NCBI RefSeq assembly: GCF_022484225.1 | Contig: NZ_JAKVLT010000001.1 | Location: forward strand, 682,001-746,000 | From: Pseudoramibacter sp. | GTDB lineage: Bacteria; Bacillota; Clostridia; Eubacteriales; Eubacteriaceae | Direction: 5' to 3' | DNA length: 64,000 nt | Shown here: one piece after another, positions 63,934 to 64,000 of the stretch | Numbering within the stretch: position 1 is the first letter of the stretch | Layout: every line of letters starts with the position of its first letter | Made by a program: the position numbers and the translations under genes | The notes under the pieces: model-generated | Seen by the model: the letters and a program-made list of their open reading frames with translations, nothing else | Told to the model about the DNA's origin: nothing | Databases searched by the model: none

Positions 63934-64000
63934 ATGAACGCATTATTTACCCGACACTCGGTCCGGCAGTACGCCGACCGGCCAGTTGAAGAAGAAAAAA
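63934..64000 (+). CDS. Nitroreductase family protein, N-terminal fragment
   Basis: The gene runs off the window end. The visible 22 residues, beginning MNALFTRHSVRQYADRPVEE, match the conserved N-terminus of FMN-dependent nitroreductases (R-x-S-V-R-x-Y/F-x-x-x-P-V). A GAAGGAG ribosome site lies 6 bases upstream. Nothing can be said about the catalytic region. Confidence 0.75.
   Translation, partial: MNALFTRHSVRQYADRPVEEEK

Overview
The window is one contiguous stretch of a bacterial chromosome, about 55% GC. Gene order (fakA-recG-rsmD-coaD), a Gram-positive comG-type operon, sortase-anchored proteins with LPxTG-like signals and a 16S-tRNAAla-tRNAIle-23S-5S operon all point to a low-branching Firmicute. 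Anaerobic features (ferredoxin:NADP transhydrogenase NfnAB, a glycyl radical enzyme, a Pdu microcompartment) suggest the Eubacteriales. Eubacteriaceae, near Pseudoramibacter or Eubacterium, is my best guess, not a proof.

Layout. 1-11 kb: housekeeping genes (fakA 3' end, recG, rsmD, coaD, an S1-domain protein, a DUF362 ferredoxin protein, acetolactate synthase ilvBN, nfnAB, carbonic anhydrase). 11.5-17 kb: rRNA operon with two tandem promoters. 17-19 kb: a secreted protein with nine ricin-type repeats and a CHAP hydrolase. 19-26.5 kb: a sortase-assembled pilus operon on the minus strand (tip adhesin, backbone pilin, minor pilin, class C sortase) behind a disrupted BTAD-type regulator. 26.5-28.6 kb: nitrilase-family amidase, a decayed membrane-protein remnant and a YdcF protein. 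28.6-33 kb: a seven-gene comG-like DNA-uptake pseudopilus operon. 33-35 kb: glmS.

35-58 kb is a large 1,2-propanediol/glycerol utilisation island. It starts with a glycyl radical diol dehydratase and its activase. These are followed by a CoA-acylating aldehyde dehydrogenase without a targeting peptide, a PocR-domain histidine kinase, an AraC-type response regulator and SAM synthetase. The shell operon follows: pduA-B-C-D-E-G-H-K-L-eutJ-flavoprotein-N-O-P-S-T, close to the Listeria order as I remember it. The locus therefore encodes both a B12-dependent and a radical-SAM-dependent diol dehydratase. The glycyl radical enzyme carries an internal insertion of about 80 residues with an encapsulation-peptide-like helix, and the PduL homologue has lost nearly all its metal-binding histidines.

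Directly downstream (58-59.6 kb) is an operon of a ParA-type ATPase, a small Ala/Lys/Glu-rich coiled-coil protein and a cupin. I read the first two as a candidate microcompartment-positioning pair. The window ends with an AT-rich region, a frameshifted cell-wall-anchored adhesin, a Cof-type HAD phosphatase and the start of a nitroreductase. The most promising undescribed biology is the combination of internal cargo tag in the glycyl radical enzyme, PduL pseudoenzyme and ParA/coiled-coil pair around one shell operon.
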